Assembly (NCBI GenBank): GCA_013423325.1
Contig: BLJB01000015.1
Coordinates: forward strand, 52,931 to 116,930
Length of the DNA stretch: 64,000 nucleotides
Direction of reading: 5' to 3'
DNA from: Usnea hakonensis
Lineage: Eukaryota; Ascomycota; Lecanoromycetes; Lecanorales; Parmeliaceae
The position numbers were made by a program, and so were the translations under genes. Below the pieces are notes generated by a model. It saw only the letters and a list, made by a program, of their open reading frames with translations. It searched no databases and was not told where the DNA came from. This document shows, one piece after another, positions 12,272-20,913 of this stretch (positions are counted from its first letter, which is position 1; each line of letters starts with the position of its first letter).

Positions 12272-12290
12272 TGGGGGCTGAACTGGGATT
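12272..12290 (+). promoter_or_regulatory. Candidate primer binding site for tRNA-Pro
   Basis: Three bases after the LTR is TGGGGGCTGAACTGGGATT. Its complement has the layout of a tRNA 3' end: T-loop AAT, T-stem CCCAG, acceptor TTCAGCC, discriminator C, CCA. A discriminator C is characteristic of eukaryotic tRNA-Pro, so I infer proline tRNA as the reverse transcription primer. The tRNA itself is not in this window. Confidence 0.65.
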
Positions 12291-12313
12291 ATTCACCTCT
12301 CACACCCCTGGCA

Positions 12314-12428
12314 CAGTGCAGAAGTGAATCAACAGTGCAGAAGTGAATCAACAGTGCAGAAGTGAATCAACAGTGCAGAAGTCAATCAACAGTGCAGAAG
12401 TCAATCAACCAGTGCAGAAGTCAATCAA
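12314..12428 (+). repeat. Six 19-bp tandem repeats in the retrotransposon leader
   Basis: The unit is CAGTGCAGAAGTGAATCAA. Copies start at 12314, 12333, 12352, 12371, 12390 and 12410. The last three carry GTCAAT instead of GTGAAT, and one extra C separates copies 5 and 6. They lie between the primer binding site and the gag ATG, where packaging or translation signals usually lie. Confidence 0.95.
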
Positions 12429-12453
12429 CGAATTTCTGGAGTAAGGGAGAGTA

Positions 12454-15363
12454 ATGCCCTCGGATTCATCATCCTCTCCTTCAGACGATTCGCTAGACCG
12501 CTTCAAGATAACACGAGAGCATGACAAAGAACTGAATAGATCCATCAGACACAACGGTGTGTCAGAATTCGTCAGATTTCAGACACTTTTCCAGCACCCT
12601 GAAGTGTCGGAAGAGGTGTCCAACAAAGCTCAGTCACCATCTCCGAAATCACCTCATTCACCTCATTCTTTGGAAGTGTTGCTCAATAGTGAGAAACACA
12701 AGTCAGAAGAGCCAGGATTGTCTTCCGGAAACTACATCATGGCTGCAGGATTGTTCAAGATTCAGATGTTCACTGGGGAAGACCCGAAGAGGGAAAATCC
12801 AACCAGGTTCATCAGACAGATCGAATATTCATTTGCCCCAGTAGCAAACCAGTATACAACGGAAGGACTGAAAGTCGACACTGCCAAAGTGTTATTTCTT
12901 CAAAGCTATACCAGCCTCACTGCCGACGAGTGGGTACAGAATATCGATGACGAGTTACTGGAAGATTGGCAGCAATTCAAAACAAAGTTCTGCCTACGAT
13001 TTCCAATGCAACAGAAAGAAGACCTACTGCCAGATGCTTTGACAAAGTTCTACAATCTCAAACAAGACGGGCGATCCCTGAAAGAATATTTCGAAGAAGC
13101 AAGATACATCTACACACACATTCCGAAAGAGCTCTATTGCCAATTGTCTGAAAGGACAATTGCAGGGCTAGACGATGAAATAGTGAGGAGAGTGACTGCA
13201 GGAATCATAGGAGAAGGGAAGAAGTCATTTGAAGAAGTTCTGCAAACAATCCAAAGCACAACTGGATCGACGAAGGAAGAAGACAAAGAGAAGTCTAAGA
13301 AACTTCAGAAGACTAGTGACGACGCATTTGCGGAAATGAATCCAAAGGATCGAATCTTTGCGGAAACAATGACTGAGACGATGAAAGTATTGAAAGGACT
13401 CCAAATCTCTACAGCTCAGAACAACAGTAGGCCTTCAGTTCCACGAAGCAATACCACCCCACAACAGACTCAAGGATACCAGCAAGGATACCAGCAGAAT
13501 CAAAACCAGAATTGGAGGAACAATGCCAATGCCAATGCATCTGGTTCCAACAATGCATTCAGACCATCAAGACTGAACATGGCTCCATTCCAACCGCAAA
13601 GATATAAATGCTACAATTGTGGAGAGGAAGGACACACGGCAAGGTTCTGTGTGAACCCACCAGTATCAGTGGAAGAGAAGCAAAAGATCAGGGAAGAAGT
13701 CCAAGCTAGACTCGGAAGTCAAGCCGGGAACCAGCCGCAGCAATCACAGAATTCCAGCAAGAAAAACACGGATGCAAAACCAACCCCACTGACACAGGGA
13801 AATACTGCAATTGCGGCACACCAGGCAGAGGCAGAAGACGATGTTGAGGAACAGGAAACTGAAGAAGGTGGCCATCACTTCAGTGAATGGGAATTTGGTG
13901 ACGAGGATACGTGTTTCAAATCATCTTACGCATGTGAGCATTGTGAGGAAAATCAAGAAGATGACTGGTCACCAGAAGATGAAGTATGTGAAGCGACCAA
14001 AAGAACGAGATCAGAGATGGACCCAGAAGATGACGAAGAGATCTTCGTCAGGGCACAGCGACGAAAGAACGCTCCGCCGCCGCAGCCTAGGTCACTTTCC
14101 CGGGAACTGTCGCAGGGATGGACAGAAGGACCGCTTGATATGGGAAACAGGTCATCAAGACAGGACACTCCTCTCAGTCAAGATACGATCCGAAATGACC
14201 CCCCTCTCCGAGCTCGACCGCTCGCTCCGTCTATCAAGAAACCGACGCAAAAAGGGAGATCCGCACCCCCGGAACTGAAGCCGAAAGGAATGGGGACGCA
14301 GGAGTCATGGTCAGCAGCTGACTGGATACAGAATGCCAAAATTGAGATTACCGTTGCCCAATTGATGCAGATCGCACCAAAAGCCAGAACGTCGGTAGTA
14401 GATGCAATTCGTCTAGAGCCAAATCCGAATAGGAAGACTGCCCAGAAGAAGCGAGTGACGATCGAGGAAGGAAATCTTCAAGCGGAAGAGGTCGTTGCGG
14501 AAAATCTTCAGGCAGAAGAAGTTATTTCGGAAGAAATATATCAAGTCGATATTCAGGAAGCAGAGAATGCCGTCGGAGCGGTACTGAAGACTCGCTATCC
14601 GAAGCCACAGATAAATCTACAACTCCCTATGCAGTTCCTTCCAAATCCAAAGCCTGCGCAGCTCATTCCGAAGAATAGACGGAAGGAGGAGTTGAATCTG
14701 AATTCGGCTCATAGCCAGCGAAAGGGAAAAGGAAATTTCTACACTAAGGCATCAGTTCAGCCAACGAAGAGAGACAATACCGAATACGAGTTGCAGAGAG
14801 TTCTCATAGACCCTGGAGCCACACTAAACCTCATTCCTAGGAAGGTGGTGGGTCAAATGAAATGCAATATGTTTCTGGATAAGTCGATCATCATCAAAGT
14901 TGCTAATGGTGATTTCCAAAGATTGTTGGGATTTGTCAGATTCATGATTGAGGTTGCTGGGGTGCGGAAAGTCATTGAAGCATTCGTTGTCCCAGGTGAC
15001 ACGAGCTACAGCCTCATTCTTGGACGGCCATGGCTGAGGAGCGTAAAAGCAATCGGCCTGTACGAGAATGACGAATATTGGATACAAGATCAGTTCGGTA
15101 TGCATCATCAACTGGAAGTAGCCGGAAGATCAGTCATCAAGGCTCCCGAAATTTCCTTAGCTGAGGATATCGATCTTGACGCAATCAATGTCGACAATGA
15201 CATTCTGACAGACCTAGAATACTCTGAAGAGGAGCGGGCAGAAGCCATTATGCGAGAAATCATGGATCAAGCACAGGATGAAATGTGGGATGATTACGAG
15301 GATATCCTAGAAGACGGACAACTCGACACTTCTCAGGAGCTTCAGGGAAAAGCTGCTCGTTAG
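12454..15363 (+). CDS. gag: Retrotransposon Gag-protease polyprotein
   Basis: 969 codons ending in tandem TAG TAG. The N-terminal third is Ser/Pro-rich. Residues about 95-275 look like a retrotransposon capsid domain, with the GEDP..FIRQIEYSF start and the W-x-QFKTKFCLRF and LKEYFEEARYI segments. A CCHC zinc knuckle, CYNCGEEGHTARFC, lies at about 386-399. After a long acidic linker an aspartic protease fold begins near residue 775, with LIDPGATLNLI as the catalytic Asp loop and LILGRPWLR as the distal conserved segment. Proline replaces the usual Thr/Ser of the D-T/S-G triad, a variant known in some Ty3-like proteases. Protease therefore lies in the Gag reading frame. The ribosome probably slips near the 3' end to make Gag-Pol. 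Confidence 0.93.
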   Translation: MPSDSSSSPSDDSLDRFKITREHDKELNRSIRHNGVSEFVRFQTLFQHPEVSEEVSNKAQSPSPKSPHSPHSLEVLLNSEKHKSEEPGLSSGNYIMAAGLFKIQMFTGEDPKRENPTRFIRQIEYSFAPVANQYTTEGLKVDTAKVLFLQSYTSLTADEWVQNIDDELLEDWQQFKTKFCLRFPMQQKEDLLPDALTKFYNLKQDGRSLKEYFEEARYIYTHIPKELYCQLSERTIAGLDDEIVRRVTAGIIGEGKKSFEEVLQTIQSTTGSTKEEDKEKSKKLQKTSDDAFAEMNPKDRIFAETMTETMKVLKGLQISTAQNNSRPSVPRSNTTPQQTQGYQQGYQQNQNQNWRNNANANASGSNNAFRPSRLNMAPFQPQRYKCYNCGEEGHTARFCVNPPVSVEEKQKIREEVQARLGSQAGNQPQQSQNSSKKNTDAKPTPLTQGNTAIAAHQAEAEDDVEEQETEEGGHHFSEWEFGDEDTCFKSSYACEHCEENQEDDWSPEDEVCEATKRTRSEMDPEDDEEIFVRAQRRKNAPPPQPRSLSRELSQGWTEGPLDMGNRSSRQDTPLSQDTIRNDPPLRARPLAPSIKKPTQKGRSAPPELKPKGMGTQESWSAADWIQNAKIEITVAQLMQIAPKARTSVVDAIRLEPNPNRKTAQKKRVTIEEGNLQAEEVVAENLQAEEVISEEIYQVDIQEAENAVGAVLKTRYPKPQINLQLPMQFLPNPKPAQLIPKNRRKEELNLNSAHSQRKGKGNFYTKASVQPTKRDNTEYELQRVLIDPGATLNLIPRKVVGQMKCNMFLDKSIIIKVANGDFQRLLGFVRFMIEVAGVRKVIEAFVVPGDTSYSLILGRPWLRSVKAIGLYENDEYWIQDQFGMHHQLEVAGRSVIKAPEISLAEDIDLDAINVDNDILTDLEYSEEERAEAIMREIMDQAQDEMWDDYEDILEDGQLDTSQELQGKAAR

Positions 15364-15402
15364 TAGGCAACTGGGGACTTACTAACGATCTTCTATACCC
15401 AG
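15345..15402 (+). promoter_or_regulatory. Predicted -1 ribosomal frameshift signal: GGGAAAA plus H-type pseudoknot
   Basis: In the gag frame the codons read CAG GGA AAA GCT, so 15345-15351 is an X-XXY-YYZ slippery heptamer (G GGA AAA). After a 5-nt spacer, 15357-15367 (TCGTTAGTAGG) pairs with 15378-15388 (CTTACTAACGA) in an 11-bp stem with one G-U. The 10-nt loop contains CTGGG (15371-15375), complementary to CCCAG at 15398-15402. This gives a 5-bp second stem with loops of 3, 2 and 9 nt. The tandem gag stop codons lie inside the first stem. The -1 frame has no stop from 15282 to 19319. Frameshifting would give a Gag-Pol of about 2289 aa. Confidence 0.8.
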
Positions 15403-15461
15403 AGGAGGCTTTTCGGGTTTGCCGACCCCCCTCCTCTACTCCGATCATTCCGAAAGAAGAA

Positions 15462-18400
15462 GTGTCAGCGAATATGGGAGAAAGCATTCCCAGTCCCGTT
15501 CTGCCGCTAGACAAATCCGGTAGAAAGAAAATGAGAAAGGCAGCTAGAGCTGCGGAACGCAATGTCAGCGAGGAGACCAATATTCGGTGGAACAGCCTCG
15601 CACCGAAACTTCATGCTGCACCACGTCGGAATAGACAGCATGATAGAGGCAGCTTGCTGGAAAGCATGGAAAGGAAGGGTACTGTCTGGAACAATGTAGG
15701 ACACTCAAAGTGGAGAGGGAATAAGGCTTTGCTGCGCCTCCCACCTCTGAGTAGACTTCCCGGAAATTGGAAATTGAATGATAGTGAAGGAGAAGCAGCA
15801 ATGATGTCATCACTGAATGATAAGAAAAGACGGGTGAGGGATGCAACAGAGGATGAACGAAGATTCGAACAGATGAGGGCTGCGGGAACATACTCTGCGG
15901 AAGAGGAGGAGTTTGGAGGGCAGCAGTTAGGATTTCCGACGTCTCGTCGCCCATGTCAGTATCGTCGAGAGTTGGTACCTCAGCAAGGTGACGATTATAA
16001 AGCCTGGTCTGCTCGGTTTCCTAACATGATCGGGGAACTGGCAAAGACGCCAGACGAAGTAGAAAAAGCGCATCTCCTACTAGCAACTTGGAAAGATATC
16101 TTTGTGGAAAATATCCGAGATATGCCCAGGACGGACCTCATTGAACACCGAATTCCCCTGTATAGCGATGCAGTTCCTAATGTCGCAAAGCCAGTGCTAT
16201 ATACTTCTGAAGAAGTGGAATGGCAAAATCAGAATTTGCCGAAGCTCATTGAAGCGGGGATAATTACGCAGTGTGTCTCCCCTTGGAGTGCACGAACGAG
16301 GTTCCCACGAAAAGAGAATGGAAGTCTGAGGATGGTCCATGCTTTTATGCAATTAAACAGAGCAACGATAAAAGCGAACTACCCAATGAGGAGAATCGAA
16401 CCGATACTGCGGAAAGTGTCAGCACCATGGTTAACACATTTCTTCAAGACAGACGCATCAAACGGATACTGGGCGGTTGGAGTTTTCCCTCCACATGCGT
16501 ATAGGCTAGCATTCTCCTCGGTCATAGGGCAGATGTGTTACCTGAGAATGGGCCAGGGGTGCACTGGTGGACCAGGAACATACACCCAATTAAAGGACAT
16601 TGTCACGTCTGGAATTCCAACCCCAGACGAAGAACCCCCATTAGCTGACGCAATGCCAAATTCAGTGATGTTCGACCACTTCGTGGATGATGACATTGGT
16701 GGAGCGGATTCATTCGATAGCTTGCTCCATTTCCTTCATTTCCATTATTTCCCGAGACTCGCATGGGCGAAGCTCACACTGAATCCTTCAAAGTGCACAT
16801 TCTTTACCCCGAAGGTAAAAATTCTCGGTCATCAGAGGGACGGCCAAGGAATCAGGCCATCGGAAGACAAATTGGGAATGTTCCGCGAATGGCCTGTCCC
16901 AACATGTAAAGAGGAACTGATGAGATTTCTGAATACCTTGCCATTTCTGAAAGCGTTCATACCGGGACGTGCTGACTACTCATCCATTATGAAGTCAGCA
17001 ATCATTGAAGAATCAGTGACAGTAAAACGGGATGGACGTCAGAAAACCACGAAGACGACAGTCGATTTCGTATGGACTGACAAACATCAGGAAGCTTTCG
17101 ACGCTGTAAAAGAAGCTGTTCTGAAGAATGTTAATTCCGGTGGAGACGACTCGAAGCAGTATCATCTCTTCACAGATGCGTCCAAGACTGGGGCTGGTGG
17201 AGTATTAGTCCAACTTCGGGACATCGAGAGTGGAATACCGCTGACCAAGGAACTGTTACCAAATATGTCTATCGTCATGTTCATGTCATACCAGTTTACT
17301 CCTGCTCAAACGAACTATCACACTACTGAACGAGAATCTCTTGCAGTAGTAAAGTCTCTGGCAGAAGTCAGATGGATCGTGAAAGGATCCAAATTTCCAT
17401 GTATGCTATACACTGATCATGCGGCACTGCTCAAGGTCTTGAAAAGTGAGGATGTGACTGGAAGAATTTCCAGGTGGCAGTTGGCACTGAGCGAATATGA
17501 TCTGGACATTTTCCACGTTCCTGGAAAAGAATTGGCTGTCGCAGACGGGCTATCGAGGCTGGGAGGTTACCCTTCGAGAGTAGCAACGAGCGAGGAATCG
17601 ACAATGGCGAGCTTCACAGCTGAACATGATTTAGCAGTGGGAATGGAGAATGGAAGACCGTCAGAAGTCACGCCGGAAGAGACGCAGACACAAGATGCTG
17701 CTACAGAAATGACACAAGATTCAGATGCACAAATTCCGCAGGATTGGGAATTGCAATGGGAGGAATGGCTTGATGATCCATGGTATGGACCCACAGTCGA
17801 ATACAAAGTCGTCGGAAATCTCAATGTCGAAGGAATCTTGTCAGAAGCTGCCAGGAAGATAACCGTCAAACAAGCAGAGAAGTTCGTCTTGATTGAGCAG
17901 AAGGATCGTCCATGCCTATTAGCATACAGAGAAAGATCTGGGAAACTGTCAAGGTGCATCCACCAGGGACAGGTGTACGATACCATGTCATTACTACATA
18001 ACTTACATGGTCACTTTTCAGACCAAATCACCGTGCGGAGGTGCGTTGGGAAATTCTACTGGCCGACAAGGAACAAGGACATTCTCGTATTCTGTCGGTC
18101 GTGTCCAATGTGCCAGATGCTTGGACCACTCAGACCTACTAAGGGATTGATGCCTGTTGTAGGACTACAAGTAGGAGACATTCTGGCAATTGATTACATC
18201 GGACCGTTCAATCCGATAGCAAAATCAGGGGCCAGATTCATCGGGTTGTGTATAGACTACTTCACCAGATTTGCGTTCGCCGACGCAGTGGCAAATGCGA
18301 CTTCAGCCAATTCAGTGGAAATCCTAGAGACAAAGGTGGTCGAGAAAATTGGATATCCTAGAGCTGTTTACAACGACAACGGACAGCATTTCAAACGAAA

Positions 18401-19322
18401 TTTCTCGAGTCATCTTTCCGCAAAGGGGGTGTCTCAATTCTTTGCGCCAGTGACACATCCACAGTCTGTCGGCCTTGCGGAAAGGTATGTGCAAGTTGTC
18501 TTGAATGTCTTCAGAGCAATTCTACAACATCATCCGGCATTGATATTCGAATGGGATGTTCTACTGCAAACGGTGATCCGAGCTATGAACACGAGATACA
18601 TCAAAACGTTCGGATTTACTCCTGCGGAACTACTGCTGGGATTCAATCCTAGATTCACCAAGGGAGCAGACGAGTTTGAGGATATCCTCCGATCCCAAGT
18701 GGTAAATGACTGCATCAACAGCCTCATGTCCGAAGGAATGGTTCTGGAGGAAGCTAACTATGCTACGAGATTGGCAATGTTGGACGAAATTCGGGATCGG
18801 TCACTGGAAAAGAGGTATCAATTAGGAGAGAAGACGGCCCAGGCCACTGCAAAAGATGTCCATCCCGAGAAGAAAATATCGGAAGGATGTCTAGTGAGGC
18901 TTAGAAGACTGGCACAAGACAATCAGAAGTCTCATAAATTAGAGCCACGGTGGGAAGGACCCTACCGGGTCAAGAGAATGGCGTCTCATGGGCAGTCAGC
19001 ATGGATCGAAGATCTACACAGCGGAAAAGTAAAAGGGAAGTTCCACATCAATTCACTGGGAATGTTTCTTCAAGGTTCGGAAATTGGACGCCCTAAGTCA
19101 CACTGGGAATCGGTTGCGGAAATCAATAAGAAAGTCGGAAAGGAGGTCAGAAAAGACATGAAGCTAAAGTCACGACATGGGAACACAAGTACAGTTCCTG
19201 ACGACAATGCGAGAGATCTGAAATACTTCCAACCCCAGCTGGAAATGTCAAATCAACAGGATGACGAATCGGTAGATTTCTGGGAAAAGAAAGCTGTTGA
19301 CTTGACGCAGTGGATCAAATAG
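15462..19322 (+). CDS. pol: Retrotransposon Pol: reverse transcriptase, RNase H, integrase
   Basis: The given start is the first ATG (1286 codons), but the frame is open from 15282 and is probably entered by -1 frameshifting at 15345-15351. Counting from that ATG: reverse transcriptase at about 240-500, with TDASNGYWAVGV (motif A) and FVDDD near 407 (catalytic motif C); RNase H at about 565-700, with FTDAS, TERE, YTDH and VADGLSRL; integrase HHCC zinc domain at about 840-880 (H..H..CRSCPMC); integrase core at about 905-1010, with acidic residues in IDYIGPF, YNDNGQ and AERY; and a GPY/F-type module near 1165. I see no chromodomain after it. The RT-RH-IN order identifies Ty3/gypsy (Metaviridae-like). 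All catalytic residues are present. Confidence 0.95.
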   Translation: MSANMGESIPSPVLPLDKSGRKKMRKAARAAERNVSEETNIRWNSLAPKLHAAPRRNRQHDRGSLLESMERKGTVWNNVGHSKWRGNKALLRLPPLSRLPGNWKLNDSEGEAAMMSSLNDKKRRVRDATEDERRFEQMRAAGTYSAEEEEFGGQQLGFPTSRRPCQYRRELVPQQGDDYKAWSARFPNMIGELAKTPDEVEKAHLLLATWKDIFVENIRDMPRTDLIEHRIPLYSDAVPNVAKPVLYTSEEVEWQNQNLPKLIEAGIITQCVSPWSARTRFPRKENGSLRMVHAFMQLNRATIKANYPMRRIEPILRKVSAPWLTHFFKTDASNGYWAVGVFPPHAYRLAFSSVIGQMCYLRMGQGCTGGPGTYTQLKDIVTSGIPTPDEEPPLADAMPNSVMFDHFVDDDIGGADSFDSLLHFLHFHYFPRLAWAKLTLNPSKCTFFTPKVKILGHQRDGQGIRPSEDKLGMFREWPVPTCKEELMRFLNTLPFLKAFIPGRADYSSIMKSAIIEESVTVKRDGRQKTTKTTVDFVWTDKHQEAFDAVKEAVLKNVNSGGDDSKQYHLFTDASKTGAGGVLVQLRDIESGIPLTKELLPNMSIVMFMSYQFTPAQTNYHTTERESLAVVKSLAEVRWIVKGSKFPCMLYTDHAALLKVLKSEDVTGRISRWQLALSEYDLDIFHVPGKELAVADGLSRLGGYPSRVATSEESTMASFTAEHDLAVGMENGRPSEVTPEETQTQDAATEMTQDSDAQIPQDWELQWEEWLDDPWYGPTVEYKVVGNLNVEGILSEAARKITVKQAEKFVLIEQKDRPCLLAYRERSGKLSRCIHQGQVYDTMSLLHNLHGHFSDQITVRRCVGKFYWPTRNKDILVFCRSCPMCQMLGPLRPTKGLMPVVGLQVGDILAIDYIGPFNPIAKSGARFIGLCIDYFTRFAFADAVANATSANSVEILETKVVEKIGYPRAVYNDNGQHFKRNFSSHLSAKGVSQFFAPVTHPQSVGLAERYVQVVLNVFRAILQHHPALIFEWDVLLQTVIRAMNTRYIKTFGFTPAELLLGFNPRFTKGADEFEDILRSQVVNDCINSLMSEGMVLEEANYATRLAMLDEIRDRSLEKRYQLGEKTAQATAKDVHPEKKISEGCLVRLRRLAQDNQKSHKLEPRWEGPYRVKRMASHGQSAWIEDLHSGKVKGKFHINSLGMFLQGSEIGRPKSHWESVAEINKKVGKEVRKDMKLKSRHGNTSTVPDDNARDLKYFQPQLEMSNQQDDESVDFWEKKAVDLTQWIK

Positions 19323-19556
19323 AAGAAGGACACCGTCTATGCACAACGACGACGTTAAACTGCCGTCCTGCGGGACGTAAAATCCGGACTCGCGGAAGAA
19401 AATAAGTGGGTCTGGCGAAGTAGTTGGTCCAAAGCGAAGATTCGAAGTGAATGAACCGGCAAAGGAGTACACAACAGCATCAAACCTCACTTAGCATTAC
19501 TACCCAGACATCATCATCATCATCGCAACACTACCTCTGTCATCACATATGGGTAG

Positions 19557-20786
19557 ATGAGCTATTTGAACATTGTTCCTTTTACAGTAATCGACATGTC
19601 CGAACTATCAGTGGTGGCGCCTAAGCCTGAGCAATCTACCGCAGCATCAACACCGGAGCTCACTTCGTCAGTATCAAGGCCTGTTCCACAGAAATGGGCA
19701 GTCGGCCTCCCTACTACATCAGAATACTACTATGATGAAGAGAGAGTTGATACGAGATTTCCCCCAGATAACCTAGACCTGAGTGACTTTTGGGTTGTTG
19801 AGGTTGTTCGATCTAACCTCAAACCCAAGGATCGGAATTTGAGATGGCCCATTGTGTTTACTCAAAAATACTTGTCCAGCAAATACATCAACAAGGGGAG
19901 GGCAGCCAAGCACCGGAGTGACGATGGATGGGTTTACAGTGTTGTTTTCGATCGGTTCCAGATGCATGGAACAGAGGGGGAAAAGCAGGGACTGCAGAGT
20001 GTGAGGAAAGTCCTTCCCACGACCCGGAGTGAGATCGCCGATGGTACTGCGTGTTCTAAACCGGATGATGCAAACGACGACGATACTCCAGCAGCTACCG
20101 CCTCAGCAAACAGTGACGCTCTTGTAAGATCCACAACCAAGAGAAGAAAGCACAAAACAAGGAGTGCGACAAAAGCAAGGAAGAATCATGCTGCTGCGAT
20201 TCCTGTGGACATGCCACCTGCAAATTCCGGTTCCGCAGAAAAGAAAGCTGCTGCGATTCCTGTGGACCTACCACCTGCAAATTCCGGTTCCGCAGAAAAG
20301 AAACGTAAATCGGAAACAGATAAGCAGACAGACGCAAAACGACGAAAGGCTATGACTTACGAGCTTCCATCAGAGCTTCTCGACTCGGATGATGGAGATA
20401 AACATGAAGAACTGCAGAATGAGGAATTGAGAAAGGAAATTGACCAGTGGAAGGCCAAATACCGCAAGGCCCACACACAATTCATCATATTGGCAGAGAC
20501 TTCTCGCCAAATTCATGGCACCATGCAACCCCTGCTAAATCAAATCTCAGGCGCATTGATTCTGCTCAAGAAAAAGAGCAAGACCATGTCGGAAGATGAT
20601 CAGAGAACTGTGCTAGAATACTGTCGCGTCAACACCACTCAACTGAAGGAATTGCTCGTTCCGATAAACACTCAGGCCGCAGCTATCGAAGATGCGCACC
20701 CCGAGCTATCCGATCTATTGTACAACCACGATTCAGAAGCCGATTTCCAAAAATGGATCCAGGAGCAGAAGGAAGCCGAGATATGA
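19557..20786 (+). CDS. Third retrotransposon ORF, unknown function
   Basis: 409 codons in the position where env would lie in a retrovirus-like element. It is in the same orientation, 234 bp after pol and ending 127 bp before the 3' LTR. It has no signal peptide or membrane span, so it is not envelope-like. The first 140 residues look globular (WAVGLPTTSEYYYDEERVD, FWVVEVVRSNLK, WVYSVVFDRF). Residues about 175-270 are low-complexity with two basic, NLS-like patches (TKRRKHKTRS and KKRKSETDKQTDAKRRK). The last 130 residues are helical and probably coiled coil (EELRKEIDQWKAKYRKAHTQ). I recognise no family. A second in-frame Met (MSELSVV) lies 13 codons downstream. The ORF is intact in an element with identical LTRs, which suggests it is part of the element's functional set. 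Confidence 0.85.
   Translation: MSYLNIVPFTVIDMSELSVVAPKPEQSTAASTPELTSSVSRPVPQKWAVGLPTTSEYYYDEERVDTRFPPDNLDLSDFWVVEVVRSNLKPKDRNLRWPIVFTQKYLSSKYINKGRAAKHRSDDGWVYSVVFDRFQMHGTEGEKQGLQSVRKVLPTTRSEIADGTACSKPDDANDDDTPAATASANSDALVRSTTKRRKHKTRSATKARKNHAAAIPVDMPPANSGSAEKKAAAIPVDLPPANSGSAEKKRKSETDKQTDAKRRKAMTYELPSELLDSDDGDKHEELQNEELRKEIDQWKAKYRKAHTQFIILAETSRQIHGTMQPLLNQISGALILLKKKSKTMSEDDQRTVLEYCRVNTTQLKELLVPINTQAAAIEDAHPELSDLLYNHDSEADFQKWIQEQKEAEI
20190..20303 (+). repeat. Two 57-bp tandem units inside the third ORF
   Basis: 20190-20246 and 20247-20303 are direct repeats differing at two bases. Each encodes 19 residues (AAAIPVD-M/L-PPANSGSAEKK). They fall in the basic linker and look like a recent in-frame duplication. 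Confidence 0.9.
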
Positions 20787-20887
20787 GGAAAACAACACAA
20801 TATGGAATGCTGCGGAATGGAGGACACAACAGGATTTCACCATATCGGTATCGCTAACCATGAGACTCCTTCAAAAGTGTTTTCGTC

Positions 20888-20913
20888 AGGGGGAGAGAGA
20901 TAAGGGGGAATGG
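20888..20913 (+). promoter_or_regulatory. Polypurine tract for plus-strand priming
   Basis: Purines with two T interruptions (AGGGGGAGAGAGA then AAGGGGGAA) end directly at the 3' LTR. This is the expected site and composition for the plus-strand primer. Confidence 0.85.

Noticed and set aside
12314..12428. Regular short repeats that might suggest a CRISPR array
   Set aside because: The units abut without spacers, and the context is a eukaryotic retrotransposon leader.
15401..15437. AGAGGAGG..CCTCCTCT hairpin as the frameshift stimulator
   Set aside because: It starts about 50 nt after the heptamer, too far for the ribosome spacing. The stem at 15357-15388 fits far better.
15462..15464. ATG at 15462 as an independent pol start
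   Set aside because: The frame is open well upstream and a strong frameshift signal precedes it, so internal initiation at this ATG is less likely than Gag-Pol fusion.
15565..15954. Antisense ORFs across pol
   Set aside because: They lie opposite intact pol sequence and lack any recognisable motif.
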